Source: Novosphingobium sp. Rr 2-17 (GTDB lineage Bacteria; Pseudomonadota; Alphaproteobacteria; Sphingomonadales; Sphingomonadaceae). Taken from it: DNA of 64,000 bases. Each line of letters opens with the position of its first letter. Positions within the stretch are counted from its first letter, which is position 1. Positions 30,620-39,530 of this stretch are shown one piece after another. The stretch is taken from NCBI RefSeq assembly GCF_000272475.1, contig NZ_AKFJ01000008.1:46121-110120 (forward strand), in the 5' to 3' direction. The notes beneath the pieces were generated by a model. It saw only the letters and a program-made list of their open reading frames with translations, was not told the DNA's origin and ran no database searches. A program made the translations under genes and the position numbers.

Positions 30620-30829
30620 GATCCTGTCTTCCTGTCTGCAAGCGATACCGGGTCCGGAACGGACCCAGATGCGATCGTGTGCAAGGTCGAAGATTACCCC
30701 CGTATGTCTGCCCGTATGTTCAAAGGCGTAAAGCCCGATGACCGGTTGCGCGCCGGGCATGCCCCGGACTTGCGGCAGATCGACGCAACCTCCACGGTCA
30801 GTGCACCGTCCGCCGCGTGCCGGCCATCG

Positions 30830-32263
30830 TCAGTCCTCCGAAACACCGCCGCCAGCGGCCTGAAACATCGCGACGGTGTCGCTCAACCGGGCGGCACGGG
30901 CCTGAATGAGTTGCCCGCGTGCTTGCGCATCGGCAGCCGTCGCGTTGAGCAAGGCCAGCGAGCCGACATCGCCCAGCGCCAACTGGCGACGGACGAAGCC
31001 GAGCGCGCGGCTCGAAGCATCGCTGGCGCGCGCCGCGGCATCGAGAGCATCGGCATCGGTGCGCAGGCCCGTCAGCGCGTCGGAAACATCGCCGAACGCC
31101 TGCAGCACTGCCGCGCGATATTGCGCCTTGGCGCCGTCCAGCGCCGCTTCCGCCGCGTGTTGCTGATGACGAAGGGCACCGCCGTGGAAAACTGGCTGGG
31201 TGATGCCGCCGATCAGCGTCCAGAACGGATTGCCGTCCTTGAACATATCGAACAAGTGCTGCGCCGTACCGCCGCCGCTGGCGCTGAGCTGGATGCTGGG
31301 CAAACGCGCCGCGATCGCCACTCCAACGTCAGCGCCTGCCCCTTCCAATTGCGCCTGTGCTGCGCGCACGTCCGGGCGCCGTGCCACAAGGTCGGACGGA
31401 AGCAGCAACGGCAGATCATGCGGCAAAGCCAGGGCAGCAAATGAGGGCAGCGGCGGCAAGTCCATCCCCGCCGCCCTGCCCAGCAGAGTGCCGATCACCA
31501 CTCGCTGGTGCGCCTCGGCCCGGACCAACGCGGGGACTGCCGCCTCCGCCGTTCCCAGCGCGGTTTGCTGGGTCGCGATATCGACAGCGCCCACCGCGCC
31601 AAGCTGCTGGCGGCGGCGCTGGTCCTCCAGGATTTCACGGTTGACCTTGACGCTGGCTTGCGCCGCCTCGATCTGGTCCGCCAGCGACGCCCGCTGAATC
31701 ACGGCCAGCACGAGGTTGGCCGCCACGGTACTGCGCGCGGCATCGAGCCGGTCGCGCGCGGCGGCGGCACCGGCTGCGGCCGACTTGATCTTGGCATGGG
31801 TGCCACCGAACAGATCAGGCGAATAGGCGACGGTGACTTGCGCGGTATGCAGCGAATAGAGGTACTGGTCGGAATCCGTCACTGCCGGTGCCAGCGCCTT
31901 GGATACGCGGGTCCGCTCCCCCTGATAGCTGACATCGACTTGCGGCAGCGCAGAGCCAGCCGTGGCCCGTGCCTGCTCGTGCGCCTGGCGTAAGGCGGCA
32001 TCGGCGACGGAAATGTCGGTGGCGTGCGCCATGGCCTCTGCCACCAGCGCGTCCAGCTCGGGCGAACCGAAGGCGCGCCACCAGTCCGCAGCCACGGGCT
32101 GGTTACGCGTTACTTGCTCCGGCCCAGCCTTGGGGGCGAACTGCTGGGGCTGCGCGGGGGGCGGCAAGGCAGCGTGGGCATCGAGATCGTGCGGCCCTGA
32201 TGCGCAGCCCGAGATGGCGCCCGAGATCGTCAGCGCGAGGAGCGAGAGCATCCGGCGGTTCAT
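30830..32263 (-). CDS. outer-membrane efflux lipoprotein (NodT/CusC type)
   Basis: A 477-residue outer-membrane factor of a tripartite pump. A signal peptide with lipobox ISGC (cysteine 20) anchors it; two repeats of the TolC-type alpha/beta barrel follow (ATGSALPQVDVSYQGER, then LVARRPDVRAAQAQLEGAGADVGVAIAARLPSI, typical of NodT). Its ATG overlaps the pump gene stop by 4 nt (ATGA, 32260-32263), so the two are translationally coupled. An upstream in-frame start at 32521 would lie inside the pump gene and lacks a signal peptide, so it is rejected. Confidence 0.94.
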   Translation of the reverse strand: MNRRMLSLLALTISGAISGCASGPHDLDAHAALPPPAQPQQFAPKAGPEQVTRNQPVAADWWRAFGSPELDALVAEAMAHATDISVADAALRQAHEQARATAGSALPQVDVSYQGERTRVSKALAPAVTDSDQYLYSLHTAQVTVAYSPDLFGGTHAKIKSAAAGAAAARDRLDAARSTVAANLVLAVIQRASLADQIEAAQASVKVNREILEDQRRRQQLGAVGAVDIATQQTALGTAEAAVPALVRAEAHQRVVIGTLLGRAAGMDLPPLPSFAALALPHDLPLLLPSDLVARRPDVRAAQAQLEGAGADVGVAIAARLPSIQLSASGGGTAQHLFDMFKDGNPFWTLIGGITQPVFHGGALRHQQHAAEAALDGAKAQYRAAVLQAFGDVSDALTGLRTDADALDAAARASDASSRALGFVRRQLALGDVGSLALLNATAADAQARGQLIQARAARLSDTVAMFQAAGGGVSED

Positions 32264-35200
32264 GCGGGCAGCTCCTCTTGATCCGGCCCCTGACCGGGCA
32301 CGGGCGGCGGATGATGGCCGACATCGCGGCCATGCGCGCCGCGATCCTCTGGCGGAACCCGCTTGGAGAAGCGGTCGATCAGCACCGGCAGCACCAAGAG
32401 AATCAGAATCGGCGCCAGCGTCATCCCGCCGACCACCACCAGCGCGAGCGGCTTTTGCACCTGGCTGCCGATCCCGTTCGAAAGCGAGGCAGGCAGCAGC
32501 CCGATCGCGGCAACCAGGCACGTCATCACCACTGGGCGCAAGCTGTGCTGCACGGTCGTTGCCAAGGCGGTCGCTCGGGTGACGCCTTCGTCGATCGCAT
32601 TGTTATAAGTCGTCACCACCAAGATGCCGTCCATCACCGCGATGCCGAACAAGGCGACGAAACCGATTGCCGACGAAATACTGAACGCCGTTCCCGTCAA
32701 GGCCAGCGCCAGCACGCCGCCCACGATCGCCATCGGGATCGCGGCGAAGGCCAGCAGGCTGTCGCGGATAGAACCGAAGTTGGCGTAAAGCAGGAGCAGG
32801 ATCAGCAGGAGGCTGATCGGCACGACCACTTCCAGCCGGGCCACGGCGTTGTTGAGGTTATCGAGTTCGCCCGCCCATTCGAGATGATAGCCCGAGGGCA
32901 AGTGAATATCGCGCGCGATCCGCGCCCGCGCTTCCTCCACCGCACCGCCCAGATCGCGCCCGCGTACCGAGAACTTGATCGGGATGTAGCGTTCCTGATG
33001 CTCGCGGTAGATGAAGGACGCACCGGAGGTCAGTTTGACGTCCGCCACCTCGGACAACGGCACCTGGATCGTGCCGCTGCCGTTCGGCGCCGGCGCACCC
33101 ACCGTGATGCGGCGGATCGCATCGACCGTATCGCGCTGTTCAGGGCGCAAGCGCACCACGATCGGGAAGTGGCGATCGGTGCCCTTCTCGTAGAGGTCAG
33201 CCGTAGATTGGCCGCCGATCGCTGCTGCAACCGTGGAATTGATGTCGTCCGGCGTCAGGCCATAGCGCGAGGCGCGGGCGCGATCGACGTCGATCCGAAC
33301 GGTCGGCTGGCCGAGCGATTGGAACACGCCAAGATCCTCGATCCCGCGCACTTTGGCCATGTCGTCCTTGATCGCATCGGCATACTTTTCCAGCGTCTGG
33401 AGATCGGGCCCGAACAGCTTGATCGAGTTCGCACCCTTCACACCGGACGCGGCTTCCTCGACGTTATCCTCGATGTATTGCGAGAACGAGAAATCGACGC
33501 CGGGATACTTAGCCTGCAGCTTCTTCGACAGTTCGGCGGTCAGCGTCTCCTTGGTGACGCCCGAAGGCCAGGTATCGAAAGGCTTGAGCGGCACGAAGAA
33601 CTCGGCGTTGAAGAAGCCGGTGGAGTCCGTCCCGTCATCCGGGCGGCCATGGGCCGAGAGTACCGATTCCACCTCCGGATAGCTCGCAATCATCCGCCGC
33701 ACGCCGTTGACCACGGGCTGCCCGGCCTCCAGGCTGATCGAAGCCGGCAGGCTCGCGCGGATGTACATGTTGCCTTCTTCCAGGTGCGGCAGGAATTCGA
33801 TGCCCAGCGAGCGTACGCCGACCACGGCAGCAGCCATCATCAGCAGCGCCCCGCCGATCGTCAGCACCCGGTTCGCGAGCGCAAACGCCGCCGCCGGCTC
33901 GTACCAGCCGCGCAGGCGCGCGACGACGCGGGTTTCCACCTCGGACAGCTTGTCGGGCAGCAGCATCGCCGCCAGCACGGGGGCGACGGTGAAGGTCGCG
34001 ATCAGGCCGCCGCTGATGGCATAAGCATACGTCTTGGCCATCGGGCCGAAGATATGGCCTTCCACCCCGGTCAGCGTGAACAGCGGCAAGAAGCTGGCAA
34101 TGATGATCGCGGCGGCGAAGAAGATGCCGCGGCTCACTTCGTGGCTGGCGCCCAGCACCGCCGAGAAGCGGCTGGCGAGCGTGTAGTGCCCGCGACCGCT
34201 TTCGACATGCGCGGATCGCTCGACCATGTGGCGGAACACGTTCTCCACCATGATCACGCTGGCATCGACCACCAGCCCGAAGTCGAGAGCGCCGACCGAC
34301 AGCAGGTTCGCGCTTTCGCCTTGCAACACCAGGATCAGGATCGCGAAGGCAAGCGCGAAGGGGATCGTCGCAGCCACGATGATCGCACTGCGCAGATTGC
34401 CCAGGAACAGCCACTGCAGTGCGAAGATCAGCACGATGCCGACCAGCATGTTTTCCAGGACGGTGTGGATCGTCAGATGGATCAGGTCCGATCGGTCGTA
34501 CACACGATCGAGATGAACGCCGGGCGGCAGGACGCCAGAGGCGTTGATATCGGCCACTTCCTTCTGCACCGCCTGGATCGTCGGCATCGACTGTGCGCCG
34601 CGCTGCATCAGCACGATGCCTTGGACGATGTCATCCTGGTCGTTGTACCCGGCAATGCCCAGGCGCGGTGAATTGCCGATCTTCACATGCGCCACGTCTT
34701 TGAGCAGGATCGGCTGACCATTGGCGGTGCCCACCAGCACGTTCTCGATTCCCGAGACCGACTGGATCAGCCCGACGCCGCGCACGATCGCGGCTTGCGA
34801 ACCGAAATTGATCGTCTGCCCGCCGACGTTGCCGTCGCTTTTGCTCAGCGCGGTCAGCACTTGCGAGACCGTAACCCCGTGGGCCGCGAGGCGATCGTTG
34901 TCGATCACCACGTCATAGGCGCGCACCTTCCCGCCCCAGCCGGTGACGTCGATCACGCCGGGAATGCGCTTGAAGCGACGTTGCAGCACCCAGTCCTGGA
35001 TGGTCTTGAGGTCCATCACCGAATAGCCGGGGGGCGCCGTCATCTTGTAGCGGAAGATTTCGCCTACCGGGCTGGTCGGCGACAAGGACGGCTGCGCGCC
35101 GCCGGCGAGCGGCGGCAATTGCGACAAGCGGTTGATAACCTGCTGTTTGGCGTCGTCATTGGTCAGGTCGTAACTGAACTGGATCTTGATGTCGGAAAGG

Positions 35201-35463
35201 CCGAACAACGATATCGCCCGGATCGCGGTCAGGTGCGGAATGCCCGCCATGCCCACTTCGATCGGAATCGTGACGTTGCGCTCCATCTCCTCGGCGGAGA
35301 GGCCTTGCGTCTGGGTGATGATCTCGACCATCGGCGGCACCGGGTCGGGATAGGCCTCGATGTTGAGGTTCCAGAAACCCACCCCGCCGGCCACCAGCAT
35401 CGCGACGAAGACGCCAACGATCAGCAGCCGCTGGCGCAGCGCGAACTCGACGACGCGGTTCAT
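32260..35463 (-). CDS. heavy-metal efflux RND pump (CusA/CzcA family)
   Basis: A 1067-residue inner-membrane pump. It has twelve membrane spans with two large periplasmic loops. The fourth span region carries GALDFGLVVDASVIMVEN (~residue 393), the DFG…D…E pattern of the heavy-metal RND subfamily, not the drug-exporting one. The periplasmic text GRPDDGTDSTGFFNAEFFVPLKPF belongs to the CzcA/CusA group. The metal (Co/Zn/Cd, Ni or Cu/Ag) cannot be assigned from sequence. It overlaps the adaptor gene by 4 nt upstream and the outer-membrane gene by 4 nt downstream. Confidence 0.95.
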   Translation of the reverse strand: MNRVVEFALRQRLLIVGVFVAMLVAGGVGFWNLNIEAYPDPVPPMVEIITQTQGLSAEEMERNVTIPIEVGMAGIPHLTAIRAISLFGLSDIKIQFSYDLTNDDAKQQVINRLSQLPPLAGGAQPSLSPTSPVGEIFRYKMTAPPGYSVMDLKTIQDWVLQRRFKRIPGVIDVTGWGGKVRAYDVVIDNDRLAAHGVTVSQVLTALSKSDGNVGGQTINFGSQAAIVRGVGLIQSVSGIENVLVGTANGQPILLKDVAHVKIGNSPRLGIAGYNDQDDIVQGIVLMQRGAQSMPTIQAVQKEVADINASGVLPPGVHLDRVYDRSDLIHLTIHTVLENMLVGIVLIFALQWLFLGNLRSAIIVAATIPFALAFAILILVLQGESANLLSVGALDFGLVVDASVIMVENVFRHMVERSAHVESGRGHYTLASRFSAVLGASHEVSRGIFFAAAIIIASFLPLFTLTGVEGHIFGPMAKTYAYAISGGLIATFTVAPVLAAMLLPDKLSEVETRVVARLRGWYEPAAAFALANRVLTIGGALLMMAAAVVGVRSLGIEFLPHLEEGNMYIRASLPASISLEAGQPVVNGVRRMIASYPEVESVLSAHGRPDDGTDSTGFFNAEFFVPLKPFDTWPSGVTKETLTAELSKKLQAKYPGVDFSFSQYIEDNVEEAASGVKGANSIKLFGPDLQTLEKYADAIKDDMAKVRGIEDLGVFQSLGQPTVRIDVDRARASRYGLTPDDINSTVAAAIGGQSTADLYEKGTDRHFPIVVRLRPEQRDTVDAIRRITVGAPAPNGSGTIQVPLSEVADVKLTSGASFIYREHQERYIPIKFSVRGRDLGGAVEEARARIARDIHLPSGYHLEWAGELDNLNNAVARLEVVVPISLLLILLLLYANFGSIRDSLLAFAAIPMAIVGGVLALALTGTAFSISSAIGFVALFGIAVMDGILVVTTYNNAIDEGVTRATALATTVQHSLRPVVMTCLVAAIGLLPASLSNGIGSQVQKPLALVVVGGMTLAPILILLVLPVLIDRFSKRVPPEDRGAHGRDVGHHPPPVPGQGPDQEELPA

Positions 35464-36722
35464 TCGCCCAGCCCTGCCTCGTTTACGAACAGCGCCCCGG
35501 CAGTAACGATGCGCTCGCCGGACTTGAGCCCGGATACGACCACGACTTCCCCGTCCTGCTCGTCACCTGCAACGATGGTGCGGCCTTGCAACAGGCCATC
35601 GGGGCGGACCACCCAGACACGCGCGGTGTCTCCTTCGTGGATCACGGCGGTGGCGGGCACGCGCAGCGCCGATCCTTGCTGGGGGCGCTGGATCGAGAAG
35701 CTGGCGAACATTTCGGGCTTCAACGCCCCATCGGGATTGGCGATCGTCGCGCGCACCGGCAGGCGATGCGTCTGCGGATCGAGGCCGGCGCCCACCAGAT
35801 TGATCGTCGCATGGAAGGTGCGCCCTGGCAGCGCCGGCGTCGTCACCGTTACGGCATCGCCGACATGCACCGCCGTCGCGTCACTTTCCGCGACTTGCGC
35901 GACCAGCCACACTTGCGACGGGTCGGTAATCGTCATCACCGGCTTGTCGCCGCCTTGCGAGACATATTGTCCCGCCGAGACATCGCGTGAGGCGATCAGC
36001 CCCGCAATCGGCGCGTGGAGCGTCGTCTGGTCATGGATTCCGGATACTTCGCCCACGCCTTCCAGCGCGCCGATCTCGCCCGGCGACTTGCCTAGGATCG
36101 CCAGCTTGTCGCGCGCGGCGCCTAGTGCCGCCGCAGCGGTGCGGGCTGTCGCTTGCGCGGCGATGAGATCGGTCTGCGCCTGCTGGTAATCCTTTTGCGC
36201 GCCACCGGCGGTCTCGAAAATCTGGCGCTGGCGTTCTGCGTTGCGCTGGGCGGTCGCCAATTGCGCTTGGGCGTTCTGCAAGGCGGCCCGCGCCGCGAAC
36301 AGCCCGCTGCGCGCATCGACGAAGTCGCTCGTCTTGACCAGCAACAGCGGCTGGCCTGCCCGGACATATTGACCCGCATCGGCCAGCACCCGAACGACCT
36401 GCCCGGCATAGGGCATCAACACTGGCGTGCTGCGATCGCCATCGACCGTGATCGCTCCGCTCGCCAGGGTGCGCTCGTCGGACAATCCATAGCCGACCTG
36501 CATCGTCTTGAGCGCGGCCATCTGTTCGCTCGTCGGGCGGAAGGTGCCGGGCGGCGTGGGCTGCGGTGCCGCCGGTTCGTGGTGCGTCAACTTGGCGACC
36601 AACAGCCACAGCAGGACAATGCCGATCGCCCCCGCAGCAACGATCATAAGCCATCGCACTTGCGCATGGCGAGAGAGATTGCGCATCGGCGGCAGCGATG
36701 GAGTAGGTTGCGAGGCGTGCAT
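35460..36722 (-). CDS. RND efflux periplasmic adaptor (CusB/CzcB type)
   Basis: A 420-residue membrane-fusion protein. One N-terminal membrane segment (VRWLMIVAAGAIGIVLLWLLVAKL, ~residues 23-46) precedes the barrel-sandwich, an alpha-hairpin (~residues 140-220, rich in Gln/Ala) and beta-barrel domains (LHAPIAGLIASRDVSAGQYVSQGG and LKPEMFASFSI). It links pump and outer-membrane factor. It is the first gene of the operon, 111 bp from the divergent response-regulator gene. A second ATG at 36686 is possible. Confidence 0.94.
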   Translation of the reverse strand: MHASQPTPSLPPMRNLSRHAQVRWLMIVAAGAIGIVLLWLLVAKLTHHEPAAPQPTPPGTFRPTSEQMAALKTMQVGYGLSDERTLASGAITVDGDRSTPVLMPYAGQVVRVLADAGQYVRAGQPLLLVKTSDFVDARSGLFAARAALQNAQAQLATAQRNAERQRQIFETAGGAQKDYQQAQTDLIAAQATARTAAAALGAARDKLAILGKSPGEIGALEGVGEVSGIHDQTTLHAPIAGLIASRDVSAGQYVSQGGDKPVMTITDPSQVWLVAQVAESDATAVHVGDAVTVTTPALPGRTFHATINLVGAGLDPQTHRLPVRATIANPDGALKPEMFASFSIQRPQQGSALRVPATAVIHEGDTARVWVVRPDGLLQGRTIVAGDEQDGEVVVVSGLKSGERIVTAGALFVNEAGLGE

Positions 36723-36767
36723 CGTCGGCCCTGTTCCGGGTGGGGGCTGGCACCCCTAGGCGGGGTC

Positions 36768-36785
36768 GCTTACAGCGGGCTTACA
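36768..36785. promoter_or_regulatory. direct-repeat box between efflux operon and two-component genes
   Basis: GCTTACA occurs at 36768-36774 and 36779-36785, exactly 11 bp apart (GCTTACAGCGGGCTTACA). Direct repeats one helical turn apart are the usual form of OmpR/PhoB-family binding sites. It lies in the 111-bp divergent promoter region. Confidence 0.6.
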
Positions 36786-36833
36786 AATGGCGTGCCACAC
36801 GGTCGGCGCGCCACAAGGGTGCGAAAAGGTGCG

Positions 36834-37508
36834 ATGCGGATACTGTTGATCGAGGACGAGGACGCCGTCGCAATACCGCTCGTCGATGCGCTGACCCGGC
36901 GTGGCCTCGCGGTCGACCGCGCGCGCGATAGCGGCGAGGCGGACGCCTATCTCGCGGCGATCGACTACGTGGCCGTGCTGCTCGACCTGGGCTTGCCCGA
37001 TGACGACGGCATCGCGCTGCTCATGCGGATGCGGGCGCGCGGCGATACCCGCCCGGTGCTGGTGCTGACCGCGCGCGGCTCGGTCGATGCCCGCATTCTC
37101 GGGCTGAACGAAGGCGCCGACGAATACATGGTCAAGCCGTTCGACGTCGATGAACTGCACGCGCGCCTGCTCGCCGTTCTGCGCCGCCGCGACGGCTATA
37201 TCGGCAAGTCGCTGCGTTGCGGCGCGCTGGAATTCCTGGTCGAGGCTCGCACCGCTTACGTCGAAGCCCAGCCGTTGACGTTGTCGGTGCGCGAAACCGA
37301 ATTGCTCGAGCTGCTGCTGCGGCGCGCGGGCAAAGTCGTGCCCAAGCGCGTGGTCGAGGATCAATTGTTCGGGCTGGACGGTGATCTGGGATCGAATGCG
37401 GTCGAGGTCTATGTTCACCGCCTGCGCAAGCGGCTGGAGGACGGCGCGACGGGTGCGCGGATCGAGACCGTGCGGGGCGTCGGCTACATGATCGTCCCGG
37501 TGGCATGA
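36834..37508 (+). CDS. OmpR-family response regulator, probably for metal efflux
   Basis: A 224-residue regulator. The receiver domain (1-115) has the acid pocket DED at 8-10, phosphorylation site Asp51 (LLDLGLPDDDG) and a conserved Lys in YMVKPF. The C-terminal winged helix (~125-220) ends VEVYVHRLRKRLEDGATGARIETVRGVGYMI. It starts with MRILLIEDED; an upstream in-frame start near 36153 lies inside the adaptor gene and is rejected. It overlaps the kinase gene by 4 nt (ATGA) and is divergent from the RND operon. By analogy with CusRS/CzcRS it probably senses metal; this is an inference. Confidence 0.94.
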   Translation: MRILLIEDEDAVAIPLVDALTRRGLAVDRARDSGEADAYLAAIDYVAVLLDLGLPDDDGIALLMRMRARGDTRPVLVLTARGSVDARILGLNEGADEYMVKPFDVDELHARLLAVLRRRDGYIGKSLRCGALEFLVEARTAYVEAQPLTLSVRETELLELLLRRAGKVVPKRVVEDQLFGLDGDLGSNAVEVYVHRLRKRLEDGATGARIETVRGVGYMIVPVA

Positions 37509-38815
37509 GACTGGCCGCCCCGCGCTCGCTGCTCGGCCAGTTCATCGCGCTTCATCTCGCCGTGGCGCTGGCGGCCGCGATCATCCTGTTCTGGAGCGCC
37601 TCGGCCCTGCTGCACCAGACCAGCGGCCATTTTCAACGCAACCTGCTGCGCCAGCAAGCCGCGCTGTCGATCGCCGCCGCCGGGGCGGGGCGCCCTGCCC
37701 CACAAGTCACCATCCTATCGGGCGGCATGGCGGTCACCACCATCGGACCCGACCGCCGGGTACAACGATCGGACGGCCCTTCCCGCCCGGACATCCTGGC
37801 CGCCGCTCCGCTCGACCGGGCCGCGCATTTCTTCCGGCGCGGCGCGGTCCAGGGGTATAGCGTACCAGCGGGCGACGGCTGGGTGGTGGTATCGCAGGAC
37901 GATGCGGATCCGGCAGTCGTCACCGACGATATCGTCCGCGCGTTCCTGCTGCGGTTCGCCCTGATCTGCCTGCCGATCGCGGCGCTCGCTCCGTTGATCG
38001 TCGTCCTGCTCGCCCGCCGGCTTATGCTGAGGATGCGCGCCGTCTCGACAATTGCGGCCACGATCGGGCCGCGCTCGCTCGAAACCCGATTGCCGTTGGG
38101 CCGCTTGCCGCTGGAAGCGGAACCGCTGGCCGAGGCGACCAATGCCGCGCTCGACCGGCTGGCCGCAGCGCTGCGCGTCCAGGCCGCGTTCGCCGCCGAT
38201 GTCGCCCACGAATTGCGCACACCTCTCGCAGTCATCCGCTTGCGCGCCGATGCCTTGGCTGACCGGGACGTGCGCGATCCGATCATTGCCGCAGTTGATC
38301 GTGCGGCGCGGGTCATTGCGCAGTTGCTGGCGCTGGCCGATCTGGAACAGCCGCTGCATGAGGGCGGCACCCCGGTCGATCTCCATACCCTTGGCGAACG
38401 CGTCGTTGTAGATCGCGCGCCTGCAATCCTGGCATCCGGGCGTACGATTTCGCTGGAACGCTGCGGCGAGGCCCACCTCAACGGGCATCCCGAAGCGCTG
38501 ACTTTAGCGCTGGAAAATCTGATCGATAATGCCGCGCGTCATACCGCCCCTGGAACCTCGATCGTCGTCAAAACCGGGCCTGGCCGGCAGATCTCGGTCA
38601 ACGATGATGGCGTCCCGATAGCCGATGCGTCCCTGGCGAAATTGAAGCACCGGCTGTGGCGCGATGCAGGGGCGGACGTAGAAGGCACCGGCATCGGCCT
38701 TTCTATCGTAGAGCGGGTGGCAAATGCGCACGATGGCCGCTTGATCGTGCAGCGCGGCGCCGGCGGGCGAGGCCTGAATTTCATCCTGTCGATGAAGGAC
38801 GACATTACCAATTAG
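37505..38815 (+). CDS. sensor histidine kinase, partner of the response regulator
   Basis: A 436-residue inner-membrane kinase with two membrane segments (~residues 12-36 and 140-165) flanking a periplasmic domain of ~100 residues. A HAMP-like linker and an HisKA domain follow, with DVAHELRTPLAVIRL (His ~235). The ATPase domain has N-box ENLIDNAARH and G-box GTGIGLSIVERV (~395). The periplasmic sensor has few Cys/His ligands visible, so the signal is not defined. Its gene is translationally coupled to the regulator. Confidence 0.93.
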   Translation: MRLAAPRSLLGQFIALHLAVALAAAIILFWSASALLHQTSGHFQRNLLRQQAALSIAAAGAGRPAPQVTILSGGMAVTTIGPDRRVQRSDGPSRPDILAAAPLDRAAHFFRRGAVQGYSVPAGDGWVVVSQDDADPAVVTDDIVRAFLLRFALICLPIAALAPLIVVLLARRLMLRMRAVSTIAATIGPRSLETRLPLGRLPLEAEPLAEATNAALDRLAAALRVQAAFAADVAHELRTPLAVIRLRADALADRDVRDPIIAAVDRAARVIAQLLALADLEQPLHEGGTPVDLHTLGERVVVDRAPAILASGRTISLERCGEAHLNGHPEALTLALENLIDNAARHTAPGTSIVVKTGPGRQISVNDDGVPIADASLAKLKHRLWRDAGADVEGTGIGLSIVERVANAHDGRLIVQRGAGGRGLNFILSMKDDITN

Positions 38816-38901
38816 TCACCCGGCATAACGGAACCAAGGCACATCGATCTGGGTTAGCCCTCCAAGACCACCGTCCGGCGGTCCTTACATGGAGATCAAT
38901 C

Positions 38902-39084
38902 ATGGGTGAATTCACTGACAAACTCGATGCCGCCGGCAACAAGATTGCGGGCAACATCAAGGAAGCCATCGGCAAGGCGACCGACAACGAAAAGCTGGTA
39001 GCCGAAGGCGAAGCGCAGCAGCTCAAGGGCACTGCACAAGACGTAAAGGGCAGCGTCAAGGGCGCGCTCGGCGACAAGATCTGA
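38902..39084 (+). CDS. CsbD family stress-response protein
   Basis: A 60-residue protein: MGEFTDKLDAAGNKIAGNIKEAIGKATDNEKLVAEGEAQQLKGTAQDVKGSVKGALGDKI in outline, the compact CsbD fold (a conserved Asp/Gly/Lys pattern repeated twice). CsbD members are induced by general stress in many bacteria; their biochemical role is unknown. It lies ~90 nt after the histidine kinase gene, with GGAGA before the ATG, and is followed by a perfect 12-bp hairpin. Confidence 0.93.
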   Translation: MGEFTDKLDAAGNKIAGNIKEAIGKATDNEKLVAEGEAQQLKGTAQDVKGSVKGALGDKI

Positions 39085-39103
39085 TCAAGGCTTGAAGGGC
39101 GTA

Positions 39104-39132
39104 CTGCTGCCGTGGACATGCCACGGCAGCAG
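39104..39132 (+). other. perfect 12-bp hairpin between csbD and the receiver gene
   Basis: Arms CTGCTGCCGTGG (39104-39115) and CCACGGCAGCAG (39121-39132), 5-nt loop. No T-tract follows; the hairpin ends 17 nt before the next ATG and could act as a processing or stability element, or as a weak terminator. Confidence 0.55.
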
Positions 39133-39149
39133 CCGCCTGAGGATAGACA

Positions 39150-39530
39150 ATGAAGTCGGTATTGATCGTCGAGGACGAAATCTTCATCGCCATGGAGATC
39201 GAGCGCATTCTCCAGGATGCGGGATATCGCGTGGTGGCGATCGCGGCCGATCAACACGAGGCGTTATCTGCTGCGGATGCTGCAGAATTTGCGTTCGTTG
39301 ATCTCAACTTGCGCGATGGACCAACCGGGCCAGATATCGCCCGCGAATTGGCTTCCAAATTCGATGTGCGCGTCGTTTATGTGACGGCTAACCCGGCACA
39401 AATCGGCGAACCGGCGGCAACCGCGGTCGGCTGCATCCGCAAACCATTTACAGCCGATGCCATCCTGGCCGCGGCCGCCCTTGCTGGTGGCAACAACAGC
39501 CTGACGCACGAGGCGATTATTCGGGTTTAG
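39150..39530 (+). CDS. single-domain response regulator (receiver only)
   Basis: A 126-residue receiver without an output domain: acid pocket EDE at 8-10, Asp51 (FAFVDLNLRDG), a Thr in VVYVTAN and Lys in CIRKPF. Such proteins relay or sink phosphates. Its stop lies inside the 3' end of the convergent HWE kinase gene (overlap 39517-39530), so the two may be a functional pair. GAGGA lies 6 nt before the ATG. Confidence 0.93.
   Translation: MKSVLIVEDEIFIAMEIERILQDAGYRVVAIAADQHEALSAADAAEFAFVDLNLRDGPTGPDIARELASKFDVRVVYVTANPAQIGEPAATAVGCIRKPFTADAILAAAALAGGNNSLTHEAIIRV

Noticed and set aside
31969..34671. 900-codon open frame on the plus strand, antisense to the RND pump
   Set aside because: A shadow of the GC-rich pump gene; His/Arg/Asp-rich translation, no domain, no ribosome site.
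36153..36833. N-terminal extension of the response regulator
   Set aside because: The extension lies inside the adaptor gene and the canonical start MRILLIEDED is at 36834.
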